This document shows, piece after piece, positions 1 through 6,105 of a stretch of 11,510 bases of DNA; position 1 is the first letter of the stretch, and the number at the start of each line of letters is the position of its first letter. The DNA lies in NCBI GenBank assembly GCA_938004375.1, contig CALKWH010000134.1, positions 1 to 11,510 on the forward strand, in the 5' to 3' direction. The DNA is from an uncultured Pseudomonadota bacterium (GTDB lineage: Bacteria; Myxococcota_A; Polyangia; HGW-17). The position numbers were made by a program, and so were the translations under genes. The notes beneath the pieces were generated by a model that saw nothing but the letters and a program-made list of their open reading frames with translations, was not told the DNA's origin and ran no database searches.

Positions 1-46
1 AGATCGTATTCGGTGACTGGAGTTCAGACGTGTGCTCTTCCGATCT
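1..46. other. Illumina TruSeq-type adapter (artefact)
   Basis: Not biological DNA. Positions 13-46 match the reverse complement of the standard Illumina read-2/index adapter (it ends ...GTGCTCTTCCGATCT at 46), and positions 5-12 hold an 8-base index (CGTATTCG). The same adapter and index appear in the opposite orientation at the other end of the window. Genuine sequence starts at 47. Any reading frame crossing position 46 has an artificial N-terminus. Confidence 0.98.
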
Positions 47-458
47 CGTCCACGCGGCGCGGCGCCTCGAGGCCGTGGCCGAGCTGGCCCAGACCGACGA
101 GTTCCACCAGCTCGTCCGGTTGTACCGGCGGATGAACATCCTCAAGAAGGCCGAGGCCGTGCCCTCGGAGGTCCGCCCCGAGCTGCTGGAACATCCGGCC
201 GAGCGGGCGCTTCATGAGGCCCTGGAGCGCGTCTTCGCGGTCTGCGAGGTCCGGCTGGGGGACGGTGATTTCGGCGGTGCCCTGCGGGAGATGGTCTCCC
301 TGTGGCGCGAGGTGGACGAGTTCTTCCACGACGAGCGCGGTGTGCGCGTGATGGCGGACGACCCGGCTCTTCGGGACAACCGCCTCGGGCTGCTGTTCCG
401 CCTCGACGCCCTCCTGCGCCGGGTGGCCGACTTCAAGATTCTTGCGGCGCTGGCATGA
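47..458 (+). CDS. glyS: Glycyl-tRNA synthetase beta subunit, C-terminal fragment
   Basis: This is the last ~136 codons (first whole codon at 48) of the beta chain of the alpha2beta2 glycyl-tRNA synthetase, which charges tRNA-Gly in the cytoplasm. The C-terminal helical domain of the beta chain takes part in tRNA binding. The fragment shows the family's C-terminal signature: a RMNILKKAE segment, then PAERALHEALE, then a VDEFFHDE...VMADDPALRDNRLGLLFRL stretch matching the usual VDxFFDxVMVMxxDxxLRxNRLxLL pattern, ending in RVADFKIL. The full protein is about 690 aa, so roughly four fifths is missing beyond the contig edge. The stop TGA (456-458) overlaps the next start as ATGA, indicating translational coupling. 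No glyQ is visible; it would lie upstream. An apparent start at 30 lies in adapter and is not real. Confidence 0.86.
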
Positions 459-766
459 AGGATCTGTTCGAGTACGCCGGCTGGATGATCTGGCTCGCGG
501 GCCTGGCCATGATGGGCTACGCCGGCTGGTCCGCGTGGAAACTGCACGAGGCTCACCGGCTCTCGTTCGCCGTGCAGGACGGCGCCTTCTGGCTTCGCCG
601 TCCGGGCGATTATCTGTCCGGACTCACGCCCAACGCGAGGTGGCTGCTCATCGCGCTGGGCGGCTTCGTGGTGTTCCTGATCGGGCGTCACCTTCGCAAC
701 GTGGCGACGCCGTACATGAGACACTCCCGGGACTCCCACGACCCGGGGGATGGCGATTTTCAATAG
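455..766 (+). CDS. Small two-helix membrane protein, unknown function
   Basis: A 103-aa protein I do not recognise. The ATG at 455 overlaps the glyS stop (ATGA), which fixes the start and suggests coupled translation. It has two clear hydrophobic segments, about residues 8-28 (rich in W, M, G and A) and 62-79 (WLLIALGGFVVFLIGRHLR). Between them is a 33-residue polar loop with several aromatics (FAVQDGAFWLRRPGDYLSGL). Positive charges follow both helices (K29, H31, R35; R78, R81), so the topology is not obvious. The tail is short, charged and Asp/His-rich. It is read in the same direction as the lipoprotein genes that follow, so an inner-membrane partner of them is possible, but that is inference only. 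There is no enzymatic motif. Confidence 0.72.
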   Translation: MKDLFEYAGWMIWLAGLAMMGYAGWSAWKLHEAHRLSFAVQDGAFWLRRPGDYLSGLTPNARWLLIALGGFVVFLIGRHLRNVATPYMRHSRDSHDPGDGDFQ

Positions 767-786
767 GTCCCCGCTGATCGGGGATC
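766..786 (+). other. Intercistronic hairpin between the 103-aa gene and the first lipoprotein gene
   Basis: TCCCCG (768-773) and CGGGGA (779-784) form a perfect 6-bp stem with a 5-nt loop (CTGAT), extendable by a G-U and a G-C pair to 766-786. It sits directly after the TAG stop (764-766) and ends 11 nt before the lipoprotein ATG at 798. No T-run follows, so it is not a classical terminator. It could modulate mRNA stability or access to the ribosome binding site. Confidence 0.4.
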
Positions 787-797
787 CGGGTGATCCG

Positions 798-2123
798 ATG
801 CGACGCATCCTGACTCTGCTGCTCTATTCCCTGCTCCTGGCCGCCTGCGCCCAGGACATCGCCGGCATCGATCCGCCGACGGACCTCTTCTTCTTCCCCT
901 CGGGTCTGCGCCTCTCCCCCTCCGGGCGGACGCTGTTCGTGACCAACGGGAACTCGGACCTGCGCTACAACGGGTCCACTCTGCTGGCCCTGGACGCGGA
1001 CCGCCTCCACCTGATGGCCGCGGACCCGCTCGCCTATACGGCGTGCAAGGTGGATCCCCAGGCCGGGGACGAGTTCCTGTGCGGCCTCGACCAGGAGCTG
1101 GTTCGAAGCGCCGTCCGCCTGGGCTCCTACGCCGGCCATATCGCCGTGCTGCCGGCCCCCGCGGGTGGCACCATGGCTTACCGGCTGCTCGTCTCGGTGC
1201 GCGCCGACCCGTCCCTGACCCTCGTGGACGTCTACGAGAACGAGGCCGGCGAGGTCACCTGCCTCGACTGCGGTGACGGCTGCGACGCCTCCTGGCCGCG
1301 GGACTGCCGGCGCTCCCACCGCCTCGAGAAGGACGACGGCCTGCCCACGGATCCCTACCGCATCCTGGTGCGCGAAGATCTCGGCTACGCCCTCGTCACC
1401 CACTTGAATAGCCCCTACCTCACGGTGGTGGACTTCGCCATCGAGCCGCCGGTCATCGCACAGGTCTACGACGCCAACATGACCGTCAACTACAACGGCT
1501 ACGTCGGCTCCTATGACGCGGTCACAGGCCCGGACCAGTGGCCCACCTTCTACGTCTCCAACTCGTACAGCCCCGAGATCGCCTGGTTCCGCCTGCAGTA
1601 CTCCCCCGAGAACGGCATGGACCTGCTGCTGCCCGCGGGCAGCCTCTATCTGCAAAGCCCCTACGGTCCGTTCGAGAGCGGTGCCGAGCTGCGCGGGCTC
1701 GCGTTCTCAGGCGACGGCTCGCGCCTGTACGCCGCCGTCCGCTATCCGCCCATGCTCGTCACCTTCGACGTCTCGGTGGACGAACAGGGACGCACCCGCC
1801 TGACCCCGGCGGGCACCGTGGAGGTGTCCGCCCAGCCCGCCCTGGTGCAGGTCCACGCCGATCACCTCGGCCGTGAGCAGGTGTTCGTGACCAGCTTCCC
1901 CGAGGGCGAGGTGCTGGTGCTCGATCCCGACCGCGGCACCTGGGTGCAGCGCATCGCGGTGGGCACGGGTCCCCATGAGTTTCTGTTCCCTCCGGCCGAT
2001 CGCTTCGCCGGTTTCTACGTCGTGAACTTCGCCGAGGGAACCATCTCCCTGGTGTCGTACGACGGACCCTCGTGGCGGCGCGTCGGCCGCTTCGGCACCC
2101 CCAGGCAGATCGGGAGGGACTGA
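798..2123 (+). CDS. Lipoprotein with YVTN/beta-propeller-like repeats
   Basis: A 441-aa predicted lipoprotein. Residues 1-17 are a signal peptide (RR, hydrophobic core, lipobox L14-A15-A16-C17). This chooses the ATG at 798 over the in-frame ATG at 750, which would add 16 residues, bury the signal and overlap the previous gene. After acylation, +2 is Ala, compatible with outer-membrane sorting under the E. coli Lol rule. The mature part has repeated beta-blade-like strands: PSGRTLFVTN (41-50), YALVTHLNSPYLTVVD (197-212), TFYVSNSYS (250-258), FSGDGSRLYAAV (303-314), QVFVTSFPEGEVLVLD (361-376) and FYVVNFAEGTISLVS (406-420). This is the YncE/YVTN style of propeller. A cysteine cluster at C155, C158, C162 and C170 suggests disulfides. 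The TGA is 1 bp from the next ATG, so the two lipoproteins are surely co-translated. The function is unknown; a surface binding or scaffold role is inference. Confidence 0.87.
   Translation: MRRILTLLLYSLLLAACAQDIAGIDPPTDLFFFPSGLRLSPSGRTLFVTNGNSDLRYNGSTLLALDADRLHLMAADPLAYTACKVDPQAGDEFLCGLDQELVRSAVRLGSYAGHIAVLPAPAGGTMAYRLLVSVRADPSLTLVDVYENEAGEVTCLDCGDGCDASWPRDCRRSHRLEKDDGLPTDPYRILVREDLGYALVTHLNSPYLTVVDFAIEPPVIAQVYDANMTVNYNGYVGSYDAVTGPDQWPTFYVSNSYSPEIAWFRLQYSPENGMDLLLPAGSLYLQSPYGPFESGAELRGLAFSGDGSRLYAAVRYPPMLVTFDVSVDEQGRTRLTPAGTVEVSAQPALVQVHADHLGREQVFVTSFPEGEVLVLDPDRGTWVQRIAVGTGPHEFLFPPADRFAGFYVVNFAEGTISLVSYDGPSWRRVGRFGTPRQIGRD
2112..2117 (+). promoter_or_regulatory. Ribosome binding site of the 839-aa lipoprotein
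   Basis: GGGAGG at 2112-2117 lies inside the last codons of the upstream lipoprotein gene, 7 nt before the ATG at 2125. It supports this start even though the signal peptide then has an unusually long 21-residue n-region. Confidence 0.6.
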
Positions 2124-2124
2124 C

Positions 2125-4644
2125 ATGCACCACCGAGACTCCCATTCCCGCATCCCCGGTACGTGGTCGTTCGATCCCCGCCGGTCCCTGGCGACCCTGA
2201 CCATCGCCGCGCTCCTCTGTCTGTTGCCCACGGCCTGCGAGGACGACGAGAAGGAGCTCCCCGAGCGCCAGCTCGAGCGCCCGATCAAGGCCGGCTTCTT
2301 CTGTGCCCGGCGCGACGACCAACGCGTGCTGCGTTGGGACAGCCTGGCGGCCTGCGCCGCCGACCCGGCCGACACCCGTTATTATGCCTTCATCGCCCTG
2401 TCGGCCCGCGGCGAGCTCGCCATCGTGGACCTCAAGGACGAGCGGATCGTCGACCTCGATCCCCTGAACCCCGGCTACAACTTTCTGCCGGTGGGCATGG
2501 TGCTCCAGGACACGCTGCTCGACGACGAGCACGGGGTGATCCACGCTCTCGCTTCCAACCCCTCCCGGCTGGTGTCGGTCCCGGTGGACTCCCTGCTCGA
2601 GATGATCCGCGGCGAGGCGCCGTCGGTGCCGGTCGAGACGCGACCGCTGGTCAGCGGGTCGGACACGGTGGGCGCTGTGCCGTTCCGCTTCGAGCGCCAC
2701 GGAGGGACAGGCGACCTGTGGGTCACCTTCCCGGGGTGTCAGGCGGTGGCCCGCTTCGACACCCAGGGAGTGGCCCAAGCCGCCTTCCGCGTCACGGGGA
2801 CGGCTCCCCATTTCGAGGCCCTCGAGCTCGCGGGCTGCCCCCGGGAGAGCCTGGACGGCACCGGCACCGATGACGCCACCCCGGTGGCGCTTTTTCCCTC
2901 GACCCTGGCCTTCGACGGTGACGCGCTCTATCTGGGCGTGAACTCCGCCGGGACCGAGCCCGACCTGCTGCTGGCCGCCGATCTCGACCCGGCCGGTGAG
3001 CCACTGACCGCGGCGCCGATCCCCCTCGACGGCGAGACCGGCGGCTTCGGCGCGCTGCGCGTGTCCCCGCAGACCCGCTGGGGCCGGTTCCTGTATGCCG
3101 TCGCCCGCCACGGCGATGTCCGCGTGATCCGCCTCGAGGACCGTGTGGAGTGCGAGACCCAGGCCGATACCCGTGAGGTGCCCCCGCTCACCCTCGACGC
3201 CCCCGAGCGCGGGTGCCTGCCGGTGGGGACCGTCCCGCGCGCCTTCGCGGCGACCACGCCCGGCATCCACCTGGCTGACAACCGCCTGATCCAGGACGTC
3301 ACCTTCTTCTCCCGTCCCGAGAACACCGAGAACGAGGATCCCGACGCCAAGGGCACCTATTTGGGGCTCTTTGCGGTGGCCGCCACCTGGGAGGGGGCCA
3401 TTTATGTGATCAACCTCGACGAGACCTTCACCGAGGTCGGGTTCGACTACCGGCTGGGACCGGGGGACTCGGGCCAACTCTGGCCCGAGGAGGTCCTCGC
3501 CCACCGCTTCCGCAATGCGGTCGATCTGGCCGAAGGGTACGATACCACGGGGCGGCCCCGCCTCGACGAGCCGGTCTCGTATTACGTCGGCGAGCTCCCG
3601 TCCACGGTCACGGGCGGGCTCCCCCAGCTCCTGCCCTTCGAGGACGGCCTGTACCTGCACGACATGGACGGCTACTTCATGCGTTCGGAGACCTGGCACC
3701 TGGTCTGGGGCTCGGTGCTGCCCGGCACCGCGCGCTTCTCCGGCATCGCCGACCGCGACCAGTCCGCCGCCCCCGAGCTGCTCTTCTACGACGTGGGCAC
3801 CAGCTACTGCGCCTCCGGGGTGCGTCCCGGCGACGTGCTGCGGTTCGTGGGGTGCGACTCCTCGGATGACTGCATCGATGGCTACGTATGCGGTCGCACG
3901 CCCATGCAAAGGCAGGATCTGCCCGGGCTCTGCTTCCCCGCCGAGCACCGGCAGGAGCACATCAACGCCTGCGCGCGCCTGCTGGCCTCGGACCGCGAGT
4001 TCCGCGTGACCGGCGTTTGGCTGGACCAGTTGACCGCGGAGCCGCTCTCCTACCTCCAGGATGACGGTGTCACAGCGGTGTCCTGCGAGGTCGACCTCGA
4101 CTGCCGCGACCTGGGTTGGATCCACGGCGGCGTCTGTTTGCGCGAGGACGGCGCGGCCACCGGCACCTGCGCCGGCGCCCCGTGGCCCGAACTGGGCGCC
4201 GTGTGGTGCCTCGGCGGTCCCCAGCGCTACGAGGTGCGCCTGGACGGCGCCTTCCTGCTCACGGGCTCGGCCACGCCCTACCGGTCCGCCCACACCGTCT
4301 CGGCCTTGGACTCGACCTGCGAAGCCATCCCGGGCGCCTGGGACTATCGCGTGCCCGCCGTCCCGGGCGACGTGGTGACCCCGGTGTTCACCTTCCGCCT
4401 GGCCTTCGACGAAGGCGTGGAGATCCCGGTGGAGTACCGCGCCCAGTTCGACATCCTGGCGGGCTTCGGCCGCGTGGGCAAGGACATCGCCGTGCGCTTC
4501 CCGTCCTGGATCGGGGCCGGCCCGGACGGCTACCTCTACGTCACCGACCTCGCCGATTCCGGCGGCGGCACGACCTACATCGGTCAGTTCGTCCGCGTCC
4601 TGGCCCGCACGATGACCCTCGACAGTGAGTTCGAGGTTCGCTGA
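2125..4644 (+). CDS. Large Cys-containing lipoprotein, beta-propeller-like
   Basis: An 839-aa predicted lipoprotein. It has a long N-region (residues 1-20), a hydrophobic core (22-34) and a lipobox L34-P35-T36-A37-C38 followed by an acidic patch (EDDEKE). The N-terminal half reads as beta-strand repeats resembling those of its neighbour: YYAFIALSARGELAIVDLKDERIVDLD, ALYLGVNSAG, RFLYAVARHGDVRVIRLED, YLGLFAVAATWEGAIYVINLD. A Cys-rich insert follows, with two units of the CxxDxDCxxxxxC type: C577...C583...C589 (SSDDCIDGYVC) and C654-C660-C671-C682 (EVDLDC...GGVC). This style is common in secreted myxobacterial-type proteins. Near the end, an AGPDGYLYVTDLAD strand looks like another propeller blade. 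The start is 1 bp after the preceding lipoprotein stop, so the pair probably works as one complex at the envelope. I do not recognise a named family; substrate and role are unknown. Confidence 0.86.
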   Translation: MHHRDSHSRIPGTWSFDPRRSLATLTIAALLCLLPTACEDDEKELPERQLERPIKAGFFCARRDDQRVLRWDSLAACAADPADTRYYAFIALSARGELAIVDLKDERIVDLDPLNPGYNFLPVGMVLQDTLLDDEHGVIHALASNPSRLVSVPVDSLLEMIRGEAPSVPVETRPLVSGSDTVGAVPFRFERHGGTGDLWVTFPGCQAVARFDTQGVAQAAFRVTGTAPHFEALELAGCPRESLDGTGTDDATPVALFPSTLAFDGDALYLGVNSAGTEPDLLLAADLDPAGEPLTAAPIPLDGETGGFGALRVSPQTRWGRFLYAVARHGDVRVIRLEDRVECETQADTREVPPLTLDAPERGCLPVGTVPRAFAATTPGIHLADNRLIQDVTFFSRPENTENEDPDAKGTYLGLFAVAATWEGAIYVINLDETFTEVGFDYRLGPGDSGQLWPEEVLAHRFRNAVDLAEGYDTTGRPRLDEPVSYYVGELPSTVTGGLPQLLPFEDGLYLHDMDGYFMRSETWHLVWGSVLPGTARFSGIADRDQSAAPELLFYDVGTSYCASGVRPGDVLRFVGCDSSDDCIDGYVCGRTPMQRQDLPGLCFPAEHRQEHINACARLLASDREFRVTGVWLDQLTAEPLSYLQDDGVTAVSCEVDLDCRDLGWIHGGVCLREDGAATGTCAGAPWPELGAVWCLGGPQRYEVRLDGAFLLTGSATPYRSAHTVSALDSTCEAIPGAWDYRVPAVPGDVVTPVFTFRLAFDEGVEIPVEYRAQFDILAGFGRVGKDIAVRFPSWIGAGPDGYLYVTDLADSGGGTTYIGQFVRVLARTMTLDSEFEVR

Positions 4645-4728
4645 CGTTCGCGTTTTTTCCGGTCGGATGACGATTTCCTGCAACCGAACTTCCCATTTCC
4701 CCGACAATGACGTCCAGGGAGCGCTCCC

Positions 4729-5754
4729 ATGAGCGGGCGCCCCAGCCAGGAGCCCACCGAACCCGCGACCCCGAGAAGGCTGCAGCGGGCCCAGGAGGAG
4801 GGGCGGATCGCCTACTCCGCGCGCGTCTCCGCCACGCTCCACCTGCTGGCCGTGTGCGTCCTCTTCGCCGTCCTGGTCCAGGGCGCCGCGCTGGGGCTGG
4901 CCCGCTTCGCGACCCGGTGCTTCTCGTTGCAGGCGTCCTGGGAGTCCGCGCTCGGTGAGGCCGCGCTGGTGTTCTGGAGCGTGGCCTGGCCTTTTCTGGC
5001 GCTCGGTTTCGCCGTGGCGCTGGCCTCGGGCCTCGCCCAGACGGGGCTGCGCGTCAACTGGAGCCGCTTGCGTCCGCGCCCGGAGAACCTGTCCTGGCGT
5101 CGCGGGCTGGGACGGGTGTTCTCGCGACGGGCCTGGGCGGACCTGGCCTGGGGGCTGCCGTTCCTGCTGCTCTTTCTCGGGCTGGCCCCCGCGCTGGTCT
5201 GGTGGCACCGGGACGAGGTGCTCGGGCTCGCCGGGGGTCCCATGGCGACCGGGCTGGGCGCCGCGGGTTCGCTCTTCGGGAGCCTGCTGTGGGTGCAGTT
5301 CGGCCTGGTGGCGGCGTTCGGCGCCGTCGATGTGTGGTTGACCCTGCGCCGGCACCGGCGCGAGTTGATGATGACGCGCAAGGAGGTCGCGGACGAGCAC
5401 CGCCGGGAGGAGGGAGACCCCCGTCTGAAGTCCGAGCGACGTTCCGTCTTCGAGCGGTGGATCCACCAGACCCCCGAGCAGCGGGTCATCCAGGAAGCGA
5501 AGGTGTTGATCGTGAATCCCGAACATGTGGCCGTGGCCGTCGGCGTCGACGAGGCGCGCTCCCCCGTCATCCTCGCCCGCGCCCAGGGCGCGCCTGTTGC
5601 CCGCTACAAGGAGCTCGCCCGACGAGCCGGCGTGCCGGTCGTGCGCGACGCCCGCCTGGCCCGTGCGCTGTACCGGCTCTCGGAGGAGCAGGAGATACCC
5701 CTGGAGCTGCTCGAAGCCCTGGCAGTGGTGTTCGTCACCCTCGGGATCGAGTGA
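4729..5754 (+). CDS. FlhB/SctU-family type III export gate (switch) protein
   Basis: This family sits in the inner membrane at the export gate of flagellar or injectisome type III machines and switches substrate class after cutting itself between N and P of NPTH. The 341-aa protein shows the whole family plan: a PRRLQRAQEEGRIAYS start motif (15-30), four hydrophobic segments (~36-58, 77-102, 139-160, 180-205), the cytoplasmic linker MTRKEVADEHRREEGDP (215-231) with a basic stretch after it, the cleavage site N263-P264-E265-H266, and the C-terminal VVRDARLARALYRLSEEQEIPLE (304-326). N and P of the cleavage site are intact, but the usual Thr is Glu. An AGGGAG ribosome site at 4715-4720 supports the ATG at 4729. 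No other type III gene is in the window. The sequence does not decide between flagellar FlhB and SctU, so no symbol is given. It lies 84 bp after the lipoprotein pair. Confidence 0.93.
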   Translation: MSGRPSQEPTEPATPRRLQRAQEEGRIAYSARVSATLHLLAVCVLFAVLVQGAALGLARFATRCFSLQASWESALGEAALVFWSVAWPFLALGFAVALASGLAQTGLRVNWSRLRPRPENLSWRRGLGRVFSRRAWADLAWGLPFLLLFLGLAPALVWWHRDEVLGLAGGPMATGLGAAGSLFGSLLWVQFGLVAAFGAVDVWLTLRRHRRELMMTRKEVADEHRREEGDPRLKSERRSVFERWIHQTPEQRVIQEAKVLIVNPEHVAVAVGVDEARSPVILARAQGAPVARYKELARRAGVPVVRDARLARALYRLSEEQEIPLELLEALAVVFVTLGIE

Positions 5755-5885
5755 CGGTGGGGTGTCCAATTTCTGCGCGTCAAATTATTAAACACTGTAT
5801 AAAAGCTGGACATACATTCGCTGCCCGTGTTCCGTCTGCCTCTTCAAACACATTGATATCATAGCAAGATCACCATTTCCATGTT

Positions 5886-5901
5886 CTGGCATGACTCTTG
5901 C
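5886..5901 (+). promoter_or_regulatory. Sigma-54 (-24/-12) promoter
   Basis: CTGGCATGACTCTTGC matches the sigma-54 consensus YTGGCACG-R-N3-TTGCW at every specified base except one (T for C in CACG), with the final W read as C. GG (5888-5889) and GC (5900-5901) have exactly the required 10-nt spacing. The predicted transcript begins near 5912 and would give a ~195-nt leader before the ATG at 6106. Sigma-54 promoters need an AAA+ enhancer-binding activator, so expression should be switched by a signal. The activator gene is not in the window. Confidence 0.72.
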
Positions 5902-5961
5902 CAACGCCTGAAGCCTCGAGTGGACCCGGATGCGCGCAGGACGCGCCGCCCCCTCTCGGTG

Positions 5962-5980
5962 GTGTTTCATGATGAAACAC
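5962..5980. promoter_or_regulatory. 19-bp perfect inverted repeat in the leader
   Basis: GTGTTTCAT-G-ATGAAACAC has 9-bp arms around one central base, about 50 nt downstream of the predicted sigma-54 start. As DNA it is a typical dimer-operator shape. As RNA it would fold as a 7-bp stem with a 5-nt ATGAT loop. No T-run follows, so it is not an intrinsic terminator. Confidence 0.55.
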
Positions 5981-6021
5981 GGGTCGACTCGAATTCCCAC
6001 CGGCTTCAAGACAAATATCCA

Positions 6022-6049
6022 TTGACAAACCCGCCCCGTCAGGTAAACC
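6022..6049 (+). promoter_or_regulatory. Possible weak sigma-70-type promoter
   Basis: A perfect TTGACA (6022-6027) is followed after 16 nt by TAAACC (6044-6049), a poor -10 with about three of six consensus bases. It could give basal transcription of the repeat-protein gene beside the sigma-54 promoter. Confidence is low because the -10 is weak. Confidence 0.22.
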
Positions 6050-6090
6050 GGAAACTTGACATGGCGCGTCACGGACGTCGCATTTCCGCA

Positions 6091-6099
6091 AAGAGGAGG
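6091..6099 (+). promoter_or_regulatory. Strong ribosome binding site of the 22-residue-repeat gene
   Basis: AAGAGGAGG, 6 nt before the ATG at 6106, is the best Shine-Dalgarno match in the window. It fixes the start, in agreement with the protein repeat register, which begins at residue 2. Confidence 0.8.
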
Positions 6100-6105
6100 T
6101 TTTCC

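Larger units (their letters stand above)
5755..6105. other. 351-bp non-coding leader region, AT-richer than the genes around it
   Basis: No credible gene. An upstream in-frame extension of the next gene (ATG at 5881) is rejected because it lacks a ribosome site and runs through the sigma-54 promoter. The region holds an AT-rich stretch (about 5766-5806), a TGTCCA/TGGACA pair (5763-5768 and 5807-5812), the palindrome TGATATCA (5854-5861), a -24/-12 promoter (5886-5901), a small GCGCG/CGCGC stem (5932-5946), a 19-bp inverted repeat (5962-5980) and a strong ribosome site (6091-6099). I see no terminator hairpin with a T-run after the preceding gene. Confidence 0.75.

Noticed and set aside
750..797. 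In-frame ATG at 750 as start of the first lipoprotein
   Set aside because: It would add 16 polar residues before a complete signal peptide and lipobox, overlap the preceding gene, and has its G-run abutting the ATG with no spacing. The ATG at 798 gives a normal lipoprotein signal.
648..1655. Minus-strand open frame opposite the 103-aa and first lipoprotein genes
   Set aside because: Same antisense shadow pattern; no ribosome site and no motif. The plus-strand genes have a start overlap, a lipobox and operon spacing.
4653..4658. T6 run after the 839-aa lipoprotein gene as an intrinsic terminator
   Set aside because: The sequence before it contains direct GTTCGC copies but no stem-loop, so it lacks the hairpin a terminator needs.
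1759..5769. Very long minus-strand open frame (1336 codons) opposite the lipoproteins and gate gene
   Set aside because: It is antisense to three well-supported genes. The open frame is expected from the codon bias of GC-rich genes, and the translation is rich in R, G, H, E and Q with no recognisable domain.
5881..6105. Upstream extension of the repeat-protein gene to an ATG at 5881
   Set aside because: The extension crosses the sigma-54 promoter and the 19-bp inverted repeat, has no ribosome site and no repeat pattern. The 22-residue register begins at residue 2 of the ATG at 6106, which has AAGAGGAGG.
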